DNA of 64,000 bases from Rhipicephalus microplus (Eukaryota; Arthropoda; Arachnida; Ixodida; Ixodidae). Numbering within the stretch: the stretch's first letter is position 1; every line of letters starts with the position of its first letter. Where the stretch lies: assembly GCF_043290135.1 (NCBI RefSeq), contig NC_134701.1, positions 99,523,202 to 99,587,201 on the forward strand. Reading direction: 5' to 3'. Below are positions 10,591 through 22,299 of this stretch, in pieces. The position numbers were made by a program, and so were the translations under genes. The notes beneath the pieces were generated by a model. That model had not been told where the DNA came from, did not search any database, and saw only the letters and a list, made by a program, of their open reading frames with translations.

Positions 10591-11565
10591 GCTGATTTAA
10601 AGTCATATAGAAACATTCTCATTCCTGCTTCGCATGTCATATATTCCCACTGTACGTGGGATCTGCCACTTTTTTATTGCTAGTTTGTTAACCTTGAAAA
10701 TTCAGTAAAGCTATTCAACCAGCAACTACAGCAATTATTGAAGAGACGTGCATTTTTCTTCTGCTGGGAATGCGTAGAATCTTGTGCCAGCAAATACCTT
10801 CACTTTGTGGCTGTTTCTCTAAATTCTGTTCGTGGCTCTTGTATTACTGCTCCTCCGTCGACGCGCTTCTTCGCGTCTGCCGCTGCAACACCTTTTTTCC
10901 CTATTTTTCATTTCCACTAAAGGAGGATTCAACGTGCCCTATTGTTGTGCGAGGTTGCATTTGGAATATTTGGAGCTGCAGTGATCATGGACTGGCGACG
11001 CAGTCCGAGCACTAACTCGGTGCGTTAGGCTTAGCAGGTGCGGCCTGGCAAGCACGACATCTCGCCAATATCGGGAAAACGTACCTAATGCTTTAGTCCC
11101 ACAGAAAAATTTACCGTATCCATGACTGATTTGACCTTTTGTTTACTTCTGTCAGCGTAGTTAGCATGTAGCAAGTCCGGTTAGAAGCGGGCGTTCGCTT
11201 CTGCAGGGGAGATGCCTTGTTGATTTGTAAACACAGTTAACGGTGATAAAAGACAAAAATCATGAAATGTGTACGAACTAAACGCGAAGGAGAATAAACA
11301 TATCAAGTATTGATGTGGCCCAAAACACACCAAGGAAACGCCAATTCTAGCCAACCCTGTCAAATTTAGGGCAACGTAGTCTTGTACGTGAGACTACGTT
11401 TCGCTGCGCCAGCGTGTGGCTTTCTTACAGCCCGCCGCTCTCGAAGTGTTGAACCAAAGTGTTCAGAGTAAAGTTTTTGAGTTTCTCTATAGATGATGTT
11501 GTTTGTATATATCCTTGAAGATAGCCCAACTAGGTGGCGTTAGTGGTTTCCACAGCATATTCACG
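10591..11565. other. Unrecognised sequence
   Basis: Short frames only (at most 81 codons), with no domain and no clear repeat. Confidence 0.4.
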
Positions 11566-11832
11566 GAGTGATTGATAATGTGTGGGGTGAAGCATCTATC
11601 TGTCCGTCTGTGCATTCGTCCGTTCGTGCTTTCATCCATCCATGAGTCCATCTGTGCGTCTGTCCTTCGGTCTATCTGTCAGTGCGTCCGTTCGTGCTTC
11701 CGTCCATCCGTCCGTGAGTACGTCCTGCGATCGTTCGTTTGTCTGTCCATTCATGCGTTCGCCCGTCCATGCTTCCGTCCATCCGTCCGTGGTCTGTCCA
11801 TGCTTGCACTCATGCTTCCATTCATCCATGAG
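11566..11832 (-). repeat. GGAC-minisatellite family, copy 1 (minus strand, right end only)
   Basis: On the minus strand this reads as degenerate tetranucleotide runs (GGAC, GGAT, GACA and ATGG mixtures) that end in GATGCTTCACCCCAC and a CATTATCAATCACTC-like segment. The same end occurs after the runs at 58,540-58,572 and, diverged, at 55,915-55,940. The upstream, non-repetitive part of the family is missing here, where a GATA microsatellite takes over. The plus- and minus-strand frames across it (SVRPSVHPS-like) reflect the repeat, not a protein. Confidence 0.75.
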
Positions 11833-11952
11833 ATAGATAGATGATAGATGACACATAGATCATCTATATGTATCTATATCTATCTATATCTGATCATGAG
11901 ATAGATAGATGATAGATGATAGATAGATAGACCATAGATAGATAGATGATAA

Positions 11953-12021
<69 letters not shown>
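11828..12021. repeat. GATA microsatellite
   Basis: The tract is imperfect GATA/GATG to about 11,937 and then nearly pure (GATA)n at about 11,950-12,019. Frames of SIYL repeats across it are artefacts. Confidence 0.95.
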
Positions 12022-13093
12022 CCCGTTAAAGTGCCTCCATTGCACAAAGAAATGCTTTGCATTTAGGAATAGGTGAACAGATTAGACACAGAAGTTTGCA
12101 CGTGCATCATTGCAGCAGAAAGCACAAAATGGGGTTCATTGACGAAACATGGGATCGCCCCTACACATGATCATTTTGCATACAACCTTCATAAATCAGG
12201 ATATTGCAGCATGCACTCTGCTTTCACAATTTTATTTCTGTAGCGGAAGGCATCCAATGATGCTTAGAGGCATAGCAAAATTTGCAACTACTAATGATTC
12301 TGAAAGAGCCAAATTCTACTGAGTTTAGTATCGACACCTAAACCAACGCACTAATGAGCATGGCAAGCAGACGATGTTAAGTACGTCACCTGTCAAGGCA
12401 ACAAGTAGAGTAGTAGTTGTTCTATATTCCTAAAGGTGTGTGCACCATAATTGTCATATTAGCAGGCGTTGCCCGCAGCCCACACAGGCACAAAATAGCG
12501 TTGGTTGAAAGTTCACATGGCGTCACTCATTCGTTCTGGACCTTTAGGAAAACTGTGGCAATGGCACTTTTTCGCGTTTCAGCTGTGGTTTTATCTCCCG
12601 ATTAGCCTGAATTTCACAACTTTCTGAACAATAGGAAAGCCCACTTTCTAAAACTTTCAAAAAAGTTTTCATATGACCGACTTCAATTCTGCAATTTAAC
12701 ATAACCACATAACTCGACTAATTAAATATTTCGTTATATTATATTCTATATTTTTGTCTGAAATTGTTGTATTCACTATGTTATGACTCCTGTGGCCATA
12801 AACATAGCACAAATATCGCATTTTCGTTTATCTGAAAAATTTTCACAAGTTTCTTGAAGAAGCTTGTACCTATCATGAAAAAACACGTCTCTAAAGAAAT
12901 ACTTGTCTTTAAATGAGATAATACTGCACGCGCGATAGAAATGGAATACAGTGAAACATGCAATTGTGGTGATGTAGGTGGGTCTTCAGTAGGCAAAACA
13001 GAGTCGTAAGCTGATGGAGCTCATGAATACAGCGAGGTCCATGAAGAACTCTCGAGCAAAATCACTGTGTCTGTCCCATATCGACACATAAGT
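12022..13093. other. Unrecognised AT-rich sequence
   Basis: No frame above 71 codons and no recognised repeat. Confidence 0.4.
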
Positions 13094-13155
13094 CAGTAGC
13101 AAAGCGGGCATGTGCCTGGTTAACCTCCCTGCCTTCCCTCTAGTTGTTTATCTCC
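13094..13155 (+). mobile_element. LINE 3' untranslated fragment
   Basis: GTAGCAAAGCGGGCATGTGC and then GTTAACCTCCCTGCCTTCCC match, in order, the 3' untranslated segment at 23037-23090 behind the truncated LINE (GTAGCAAACCGG ... GTTAACCTCCCTGCCGTTC). Only about 60 bp are alignable by eye, so this is a remnant. Confidence 0.6.
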
Positions 13156-16100
13156 CCATAAGTCAATTTGGGAGATCGCCCAACGCAGTGCGTTGCCTGA
13201 AATGGCATCACAATAAAACCTTGCCTGCTGTAGGTTACTCCTGCAGATAATCTAGTGATGAAAATCTGTCAGAGGCACCATTTGCACAAGCCATCTTGTT
13301 TCAAATGTGCCTGTGGTTTTGAGCACCTATTTCATGTCAGTCGGTGGAAAAAAGCTGCGGGCCTCATAAGAAGTGACTGCTATTGGGCAGTGCGCAAGAA
13401 CGTATGCGGACTGACGTACAAAAGTTTGATGTCAAGTGTGTTTTTTGCAGGAAACAAAGCCTCGCTGCCAACTTACACAATCGGAAGATTCGTTGCCAGT
13501 TTCCTTTATTGTTTACCGCAAAAGGTACTTGGTCCGGTGCAGAAACACCACTATAACCTTCGAAATATTGTCATTTGCAATTAGTTAGCAGCTTGTCTAA
13601 TCTCTACTATTCTTTTTGTTTTCAAGCAACCAGCATGAAACAATGTAGGATATTCTTTGCTCACCTCCTAATAACATAAACTGCTTCCCTCTATCCCCTT
13701 CAGATTTAGGTTTCGCAACGTGCAAAGAGGAACAAGTTGAGTAATATGGCTAACGCCAATCTCAACTCATAGAAATAATGGCATGTCATAGAATTGATGA
13801 CATGTCAGCAAAGTACCGGAAAATGGGTGGCAAGAAATAGACCAATAAAAACTAAGTGTTAAGGCTGTGGTTGCTCCTATTATATGATTTGACCTAACGA
13901 AGTCAGAAGGAAAGAGGCGCAGGGCTTCAAGAAACGTACAGCTGAGTGGTCCTCCATACGTCGCGATAATCTGGCATCGACTATGGCCATGAAAATTGCA
14001 TTCGCGGTCTGCTCAACTTCAAACACGCTCATCGCAAAGCCGGACGTGAGTTTGACGAAGATTCCACGCGACAGCGGCTGACTCGCACCTGGCGCGAGTG
14101 ATCCCCGCTTGCGAAAGGCCCGCCATCAATTTCATCCGGCGCAGCGAATCATCTATGCTGACTTAGCAGTCCCTTCTCGATCACCTCTAAGCTTCCTACC
14201 CCCTCTCTGTCTTGAAAAGAGATGAAGGAGCAAGCCGAGTGCCCAAATGGAACATCCACGCAGATCTGCTAGGGATGTGCCGCCCTAGTAATCTCTTCAG
14301 AGAATTGGCCGAAGCAAGTGTTATGACCCTTCCACGCTCGATGGTGTCGTGACTTTTATGGCGCATTCAAACTTGGAAGGTGAAGAGAAAACGAAAGCGC
14401 CAGAGCACCCGGAAAACCACAACCGCGTGCGTCGATGTTGTTCACATTCGTTCTGCCCCATCCCGCCGCTGCTGCCATCACCACCTTGACAATAATTTGA
14501 TTTTGACTGCTCTCTGAGAACTAAAGTTCGTATTCCAGTTATTGACATAAAGTAGTGAAAAGAAAAAGCTCGCACATTTTTCAAAGGTTGTTTCAGGAGG
14601 TAGCCAGCAGAAACGGCGCACGAGCGAATGCACCGGCAGCGGCGAAGCGGTTTCAACCGCTGTATAAAAAAGTGAGACATATTGGGGCATGCCCACTAAC
14701 AGCCGCTGCACCGTCTATTTCAGAAGTTCTCGGCGATCGTAATAAAAATCAGGCTTTCAACAAACCCGTCCTTATTGAGGCCATCAAGCCTGGTCGCACT
14801 GCACAGGTAGTTTGCGATTTGAGCCAATACGAGCCACCACCGACGCCTCTACCACCATGTTAAATCTGTGACCGGCTCGTTAGGTCACGTGCTTTGATCT
14901 ATTGCAGTCGAGGCTGTGAAGCGGAAACAAGATCCGGTATCGCGTGGCAGAAAAATCGGTCTTGGAGCGATTTCTGCGTGCAGGCCGCGTGGCGTGGTTT
15001 GTCAGCGAAACGAGCGAGTTTCTGGGGAGTTTTGCCGGTTTTGCTCTTTTCGAGGCCAATTGTGAACGCGCCCTTAGCTTCAGCAGAGATACGCGAATAC
15101 GCGACAAAGCACGTGTTTATTGGTTATGCATGATCTGTCTGTTGAAGGTTATTTTAGCTGTATAAATATAGTTTTCGTTATTGATCTATACTGTCAAGTG
15201 TACAGTAGCCCGCCGGCAGCACCATCACGCTGACTCGCGTATCAATCAAAAGAAAAATAAAGTAATAGTAGTTAAGTATAGGGCACTAAGTACTGCCTAT
15301 ACGATTGAAAACGGATAATGTATGTAAATATTTAGAATAAGGTAAGAAAATAGGGCCAATTAGTTTTGTGAATGGTTTACCACGCAAAAGAACGATGACG
15401 AACAGGGTTTTTTATATAATGGCGTCATGGTCTTTTAACTAAATTATATTGATTTTTTTACGTATTCTGTGCAGGGTAATTAATCTTCAGTTTCACGCAA
15501 TTATTTTGCGTAAAGAAACGGAGAAATACTTTTTACACGTACGACAACAGTATTGGAACGAACACGTTACTGTGGCGACCGTGACATCACCACATAAACT
15601 TCTTTGCTGCTGAAATAACGCCGTGAAGATGACGAGAAAATGAAAAGTGTGCAGTGCCTGTGCAGTGCAGACAACATCATTGTGCATTTCACAAAAAATA
15701 AGACGTCGTGTCAGAGATATTTGGTTGAGGATTACAATAACAGAGCCATAATTTATTTTATGTAGACATCAACGAAAAATAAGTGGGGTGATACTGAGCT
15801 GTACTCGTCCAGCACGCACAATGACCATAAGCAAGCCAACGACGATAAGTTAGCGATGGTACGACTACTTGGATGCAGTTTTCGTAAAAATTTGGGGCTT
15901 AGGGGGAGCCCCAATGACGTTTAAATTTTTACTGGTGTAATAAAACTTTCAACATATGTTTCAATCGGAACTTCGATAATATCTGCCAGCCTATACAACT
16001 GTAACCCAATTAGTTTTTTTGGAAAAAACACTGAGTGGCCCTACACCAACACACACATATAAACGCCGGCCATCCTGCGTATGTGACGTAACATGTCTAT

Positions 16101-16397
16101 CCTTTTTAACCCCACCTCACCTAAGAGACGCAAACAGCGTGCGCTTCCTTCTACGAGGTGACAACGACGCGGGCACATTTTGGTTTTGTTAGCGTAATAT
16201 TCTGTAAGTTATTGACATCAGGTGTTACGCGCAATATTGAGAAACGAGGAAATTGATACAGGGCACGTCAGCTACTTCAAGCGCCGGATGGTCAAAATCA
16301 AAAGGTGACGCTTCTGCGCTCACAATATAGAAGCAGGCATCACTGCACTCATTACTGGTAAGTTCTAAGGGGCTAGCCCACCCTGATTCCACGTTCG
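13156..16397. other. Long stretch without a supported gene
   Basis: Frames reach 109 codons (13255-13584, plus) and 119 codons (14321-14680, minus), with no recognised motif. The part from 13,970 to 15,110 has higher G+C and several overlapping frames but no domain. A short GGGGCT...AGCCCC hairpin lies at about 15,894-15,913. Confidence 0.4.
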
Positions 16398-16411
16398 ATG
16401 ACATCGCCAGC
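16398..16411 (+). repeat. Target-site duplication, left copy
   Basis: ATGACATCGCCAGC here is identical to 16650-16663. It brackets the SINE, which sets the element's exact limits. Confidence 0.95.
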
Positions 16412-16649
16412 GCCCCGCCGCGATGGTCTAGTGGCTAAGGTACTCAGCTGCAGACCCGCAGGTCGTGGGATCGAATCCCGGCTTCGGCGGCTGCATTTCC
16501 GAAGAAGGCGGAAATGTTGTAGGCCCGTGTACTCAGATTTGGGTGCACGACAAAGAACCCCAGGTGGTCGAAAATTTCGAATCCCTCTACGACGGCGTCT
16601 CTCATAATCATAGTGTGGTTTTAAGACGCTAAACCCCACCTATCAATCA
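16412..16649 (+). mobile_element. Full-length tRNA-derived SINE, Ruka type (copy 1)
   Basis: The head has a Pol III A box within GATGGTCTAGTGGCTAAGG (about 16422-16440) and a B box within GGGATCGAATCCC (16467-16479). A tRNA-unrelated body follows, with GTTGTAGGCCCGTGT, CCCAGGTGGTCGAAA and GGCGTCTCTCATAATCAT, and ends in AAACCCCACCTATCAATCA. The order and length (238 bp) fit the tick SINE I know as Ruka. Such elements are copied by RNA polymerase III and moved by a partner LINE. Identical 14-bp duplications flank it, so this is the freshest insertion in the window. Copies 2 and 3 (27001 and 62805) are more decayed. Confidence 0.92.
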
Positions 16650-16663
16650 ATGACATCGCCAGC
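16650..16663 (+). repeat. Target-site duplication, right copy
   Basis: ATGACATCGCCAGC is identical to the left copy. Confidence 0.95.
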
Positions 16664-17433
16664 TTACTTTTTTCCGTGAAAAATAGGCACCAGTGCTATG
16701 TTAACACGCTGGCTAGTCATGGAGCCGTGTACCGTATTTTGTGTCGTCATTAAAAACCACTTGACAGCTGCCTCTCTCAAATTTGGTTTCCACTCGTCGT
16801 TTATTGCATATTTAAAATTATTGACAAGTGTCTGCGCAACACGAAACACCCTAGAGCTCATAGGGTTGTTGATATAACTTTTTAAAGATATACCTTGAAT
16901 ATAGTTGACAGTTCACCGGAATTTACGCTTAAAAAAACCATAATAAATGGCATTTAGAAAGCGTTACATTCATTTCCTCATTCAATTTGGCTTCTATAAC
17001 TTTTTCAGGCATCGCAAAGGCACCTACATTATAAACTCAGAAAGCATTTGCACGAAAAAAACCCTTCCTTAAAAATTTTAACTAGCAACATGTAAGGACA
17101 GTGGTTCTCCCAAGTATCTGGCGCAATTAAATTTATTCTATGATGGTTACGTGATATAAAATGAAAAATCAAGAAAATGTATACCCAATAACGCGCAACA
17201 ACACTGGTGCCTCGCCCATAATGAGCAAGTATTTAGTGCGTATGCCCTTATGGCATAACTTATTGAGTCAAGAGAAGGCTATAAATAACAATTTTATTTT
17301 TGCTGATAAAACATCACTGAAAGGCAACAGACAATGAAGCCGAAATAGTTGTACTGGCAGATAGATAACGGTTTTAAATGGGTCGTAGTAATTGTGATAT
17401 AGATGTGAAGATATAAACAGGGACGAAAAGGCA
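16664..17433. other. Unrecognised AT-rich sequence
   Basis: No useful frame and no recognised repeat. Confidence 0.4.
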
Positions 17434-17530
17434 GCTTGCCACTTAAAGGGGCCAAACCTGCAACCTTCGGATTACGCGTCTGGTTCTCTCACGATAAAAC
17501 TACAGCAGTGGGCGCGCACTCATCCTCATT
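17434..17530 (-). repeat. tRNA-like SINE head, minus strand
   Basis: On the minus strand TAGTTTTATCGTGAGAGAAC is followed by CCAGACGCGTAATCCGAAGG and GTTGCAGGTTTGGCCCC, an anticodon-arm-like segment and a B box/T arm. The TTCGA of a normal T loop reads TTTGG, and no cloverleaf closes. It is a different tRNA head from the Ruka type. Confidence 0.5.
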
Positions 17531-19789
17531 ATCTAATATTTATATACGTGCATGCATACCTGGCTGTGTTTGCACTTCTCGTAGCCATGATGGTGAGTGT
17601 GAAACACGTGCTTTGTGTTTGCTTTTTTTGGCAGCTATCATTACGAGGCACGTGCAATCGCAACGACCACACAGCTGACCAATAAGCCCTCGCAGACAAC
17701 TTGGAAGCATTAAGTCTGTCGTAACTAGATGCCAGCTATGAATGTACGAGGTACAGAAACACTGAGAGCTGGTTTCTTTGTTTATACACCGTTAATGAAA
17801 ACCAACCAATAATCAAGCCAGAGAAGGTACGGGGTACATTCACTGTACTATTGACACTGCCAACGATTAAATATGAAAGCAAGTGTGGCACCCACACTGA
17901 TTACTGAGTATGTGCCGAGAATGCTAAAGACTGTTTCAGTAACGTAACGATACGAAGTTTGGTGTGGGTTTATAATCGCATATTTACCTTAACTGTAGGG
18001 TCACACTGCGTGGGCAACAGATGGAGAAAAGTACTGCACACTTAGTGCTACTGTAAAACCTTCTGAATCAATTACAACAGTGCCATGCAATAAATCAACA
18101 CTTGCAGCGTACTTTGTTTCTTTAAAACTTTACACCATAATTTTCAGATTCTCTAAATGTAAATTCCTTCATGAATAGTGAAAAATTTGTTTGTCATCAT
18201 ATTATATTGCTGAATCCGTAATTCAAAAGCTTTTAAGCCTCTCAATGTTCACATAAGCAAACACAACAGTGATGTAGCAAGGTTTTCAAGCGGTCCAAGT
18301 AATGGTCAGAACAATGACTCCGCGCAAGAAAGTCTGTATTTAAAAAAAACTACCAACTGACTTAGGCCCAGCATCTTCGTCAAAGGGTAAAAAAGAATGG
18401 CCGAAATAAAAGACGATCAAAGACAACTCTGAATCAGTTAAAAAGACATGCATATTTCAATCACAAGACTCAGGCTAAAACTGCGCCAAATCGTGAAACA
18501 CCTGCTAAACGTGCACTGTGGTGTGTTGTCATTGAATTCCGGCTGCTTTATTTAAAACACCGCTGCACCGTCTGCACAAATATTCCTCAAAAGTAGCGCC
18601 ACTATTGAGTTTAAACGTAGCCACGGTTTAACCGAAAGGCACTTTGCAGTTGTCGCAATTCAATTTACGGAAGTGTTTCTAGAGCTCCATGCCGACACTA
18701 CAGCGCAGAAAGCCCCTTTCTCAACGATTCGGTGCGTTTTCCATCTTATGGGCGGCAGGTCATTCATCAGGCATGCGTTCTGGGCTGTGTCTTACACGTG
18801 TCTCAAGTCCGTTTTGGTGTTTCTAGAGGTGGGAGGCCAGCTATTCTACCACAATGTTTGACGATACAAAAATGTTTGAGTTCAACTTCAACTAAACATA
18901 TAGTATAGATTAAAAAGGAATACAGGAATTCTAAACCAAGTGTTACATGTTTCAACGAAGGTTACCCCTTTGCTATAGCACTTTAATATTTTCTCTATTT
19001 TCATGTACACAGCGTAGGCTTTAAAATTTTACGCTCTCCATTGAGCCTAACGTTTTTGTATTTGGTGTGAAGTGCAAATGCTAAGTGTACTATAAAATAG
19101 GTTTAGTTCTTACTATAAATTGCTCTAGTAAATCGGTGACATTGTAGGTAAATAATATAGTCAATATATTGGTTTGCGCGAACAATTCACTTAACTTATA
19201 GCGCTTCCTTGTGTTTTCAACAAGACAGAACGAATTCAGGCTGTTTTTGAAGTAGTTTTTTTTCTAAGTTTTGTGGGTTTTTGCGTACCTATATATAGTA
19301 ACTGAAATATTTCTGCATACGAATTCCGTAGCCATTATTGAGCCATATAAAGCAGCATGCACTCACGCCAACATGTCATGCTGAATGGTTCCAAACGACG
19401 ACGTCCCGCTCTGTTACAAGAATAGCAATATTAGGCTGCAACACGAAATGCCTAGAGAGCTTACCCGGCCTTCTAAACTCAATATATGGGTGCTCAACTA
19501 AATACCATCGTTTCTTTAATGCGACACATGATACCGATGAAGGCAGTATTACTAAATGTTTAGACTTCGTCGATCTCAGCCTTGATTGACATACACCTCA
19601 AAGCCATTCTCTGACAGCGTGCCTCTTTTTGTGTTTCACAATGTCGCTCTTCTTTTAATGGCCAAGCTGTTTATGCAAGTCATAATAAATGTAGCCTACA
19701 CTCTCAGTCAGGTGCCCGATAACGAACGGCATATAGGCGGCGCGCTCCTGTGTACAGACTAAAATCCAGCCTATAGGGTGCCAAGCAAT
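17531..19789. other. Unrecognised AT-rich sequence
   Basis: About 2.3 kb with frames of at most 83 codons, no recognised domain or repeat. Confidence 0.4.
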
Positions 19790-20060
19790 AAAAATACCCG
19801 CGACAGCCGCGAGGCGCAGTAATAACGCCTATGGCTGGTAAAAAAGGGGGAGAGCCGCCGTCTTTGTCGCGCCAGACTGGCGCAAGAAGCCGGCATCAAC
19901 TTACGCAGAACCGTTCAGCGACAAGCGCAATCCCGAAAAAAAACAAATGACCCCATGCTGCCAACTCGCCAGTTCGGTGCGGCGCCGGCATCACGTTCAC
20001 CGTCGCCCACAGGCCATGGCATTTGTGCGTCGTCGTTTCGTCTCGCTGTCTTGTGAAGGT
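19790..20060. other. GC-rich island in AT-rich surroundings
   Basis: The stretch is rich in G+C and CpG (GCGACAGCCGCGAGGCGCAG, GTGCGGCGCCGGCATCACG). A 71-codon plus frame starts at 19947 and has a Met-Ala start at about 20017. A GAAG|GTCATT sequence at about 20055 could be read as a weak splice donor. Nothing else supports a gene. It could be a promoter or first exon of an uncaptured gene, or a decayed GC-rich repeat. Confidence 0.2.
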
Positions 20061-20814
20061 CATTTTTCTACAATATGCTCATTAACGGAAAGATTTTCCA
20101 GTGCCTTACGGCACACTGTAATCAAGATATCCCATATCTCCTGCATTTGGGCAAACACTTAGTTGCGTTGTCCCAGTGTTACTCTTTAGATTTCAATAAA
20201 ATAGTTCAATAAGACTAAAGATAAATAAAAACCACTCTATATCGCGAAATAACGCGCATAAATTCTAATTGCAGTAATAAGTATTCGCGGAAATGCTAAA
20301 AAGATGCTGCTGCTCCAGCGTACAGCTCGTGGTACTTCGCGCGTACGAAATGCAAATGTTAGAGTAGGCCCTCTAAAATACGCATGCAACGTTTACGTGC
20401 GAAAACGCGTTGTTTCCAAACACCTGTGAACAGGCTTCTGTCACTGACACGCGTGTACCTCCTGACACGAATCAGTGGAATTGCTCACACCACATGCAAG
20501 TGTGACAAACAGACGTAGGTTTCGACTGCCACACACAGCCTAGTCCACGAATTTTTGTGAGCGTAACACACGTCATTCACGAGAAAGCACTAAAACGAAG
20601 AACAAATACACGTTAACTGTTCTTGCGAAACGGCGCACCACGAACCGAAGTCGGAGCCGAAAGCACTCACCGAGGTTGTCTCGATTTCATAAAGCCCTGC
20701 AATCTATTCGCTGATCAAATGCATGCACATGGCACAAAAACAGTTCAAGGTTCCCCCGACGGTTTGAAAAAAGCCACTTGGTAGATATATACCTCTGCAA
20801 AAAGACTCGCCTTC
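20061..20814. other. Unrecognised sequence
   Basis: No frame of note. A CTCGGTGAGTGC donor-like string occurs on the minus strand near 20,670, but without a supported exon. Confidence 0.35.
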
Positions 20815-20818
20815 ATTT

Positions 20819-21013
20819 GGTGGCGCTGTGGTTCAATGGGTAAGACATCGGCTCTGCGTGCATGTGGTCGCGAGTTCAATTCCAGGCCTGTGTGTGATTT
20901 GCATGTTAATCTCGCTAATGTAGATGAATGTGATACTAATATCTTTCTAATTACCTGTAGTCATTATACCCAACCTATTATCGGCGTGAAACCACGCTCA
21001 AGAGCGTAAAATA
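20819..21013 (+). repeat. tRNA-headed SINE-like repeat
   Basis: GGCGCTGTGGTTCAATGGG (A box) and GTCGCGAGTTCAATTCC (B box) lie in tRNA-like spacing at 20822-20885. The acceptor ends (GGCGCTG and the bases after the T arm) do not pair, so this is not a functional tRNA. The tail, about 130 bp long, ends near ACCACGCTCAAGAGCGTAAA, which has a small hairpin. It looks like a SINE of a family distinct from the Ruka type. Confidence 0.55.
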
Positions 21014-22299
21014 ATGCTTTTTTTCCACCTCCACGTCAGGGCCGGGCCGCTTACGAAAATGTCACGCTTAACACAAGGCGTTATCTTGTTAGGAAAAAGT
21101 AGATCTTAAATTCTGGCGAATACTTGTCCCGGCTATTCTGAAGGCTCTTTCAAATCGGGCCAATCTCTATGAGACACGGCTATGGAGCCGCTTAGAAGTG
21201 GCGATAATTTTACTTGATTTCCCGTCTGCAGGCGTGTAGTCTAGCCAGGATTTGACTAAGAGTGTATCAGAAAACTATCATTCCCATAAACGGGTATATT
21301 CCACAGTTCTTGGGTAAGCTATACTATAACTCACCACTGATAAAAAAAGAGCAACAGTCAGTACAACAAATGCCTATAACGACGGTGCTAGGCCTAAGGT
21401 TTGAATTCACATAACGAGATAATACTAGGAAACGGGAAAGGAAACAGTGGCTGCAAGAAGACTATGTGAGGTGTAAATACTTGGTTTCAGCGCCAGTGTC
21501 TCACTCCATAGTTCGCACAATTGTGTCATGCACGTGGCTGTCTGTGTATTACCTGTAACTTCTCTGTGCCGAAAAACAGCTTATCAACAAGCTAACATCA
21601 GTTAAGGAAAGGCTAGCAACAACCTAGTATGAAGCCACCAACAACCTCCATCAATCTAGTACACCACCAAGAAACAAACCATCGTTATTGTTTTCTGGGG
21701 AGTGATTTCCCGAAATTGCAATAAGATTTTGAAAGACGCAGTAGTGGAGAGACTACGAAAATTTAGACCTCCTGGAGTTCTATAACGTGCACCTTAATCT
21801 GAGTAGACAGGCCTCGGACATTTTCGCCTGCATTTAAAATGCAGACGCCGCAGCCAGAATTTTCTTCCGCGACCTTCAGCTTTGCAGTCGAGTGCCATAA
21901 TTACTACACCGCAACGACAGGGCTACCATAAAAACATCCTATGTATACGTTGTTCCTCCAAATGCTTCTATATATACAAGCAGTCGGAGTATTTTTCATA
22001 ATCATGTAATTTGGCGGTTTGGAAGCCACCTGCGCCGTAATGTAAGCTTGGCATGATTTTTTTCTTCACAATGTTTCTGTTGGTCACACGAGGGCTCCTT
22101 ATATTTTGTGCTAGTCATGTATCTATGCTAATATATTCATGCATCTAGGCTATTATATTCTGCTTGGATATTGAAGTTTTTCCAAGTAGTTATAATATGG
22201 CACATTTTATAAATAAGTTCCTCACAGTGTAACACGAAGCTTATAATTATCTCCTCAAGGCCTTTCGACTTGATATTGGGTATATGCTCTCTGAGACCC
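21014..22299. other. Unrecognised sequence
   Basis: No long frame and no clear repeat in about 1.3 kb. Confidence 0.4.

Noticed and set aside
11828..12021. CRISPR-like regularly spaced array
   Set aside because: The unit is a 4-bp microsatellite without spacers, and the genome is eukaryotic.
11572..12062. Repetitive Ser/Arg/Cys-rich or Ile-Tyr-Leu-Ser frames at 11.6-12.1 kb, and similar at 58.1-58.6 and 61.5 kb
   Set aside because: They are translations of tetranucleotide repeats on both strands.
20668..20705. Short first exon with a strong CTCG|GTGAGTGC donor (minus strand)
   Set aside because: Only a donor-like string and an ATG within 30 bp. No acceptor, no coding continuity and no transcript evidence.
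20822..20896. A functional tRNA gene
   Set aside because: A and B boxes are present but the acceptor ends do not pair, and the B-box region is atypical. It reads as a SINE head.
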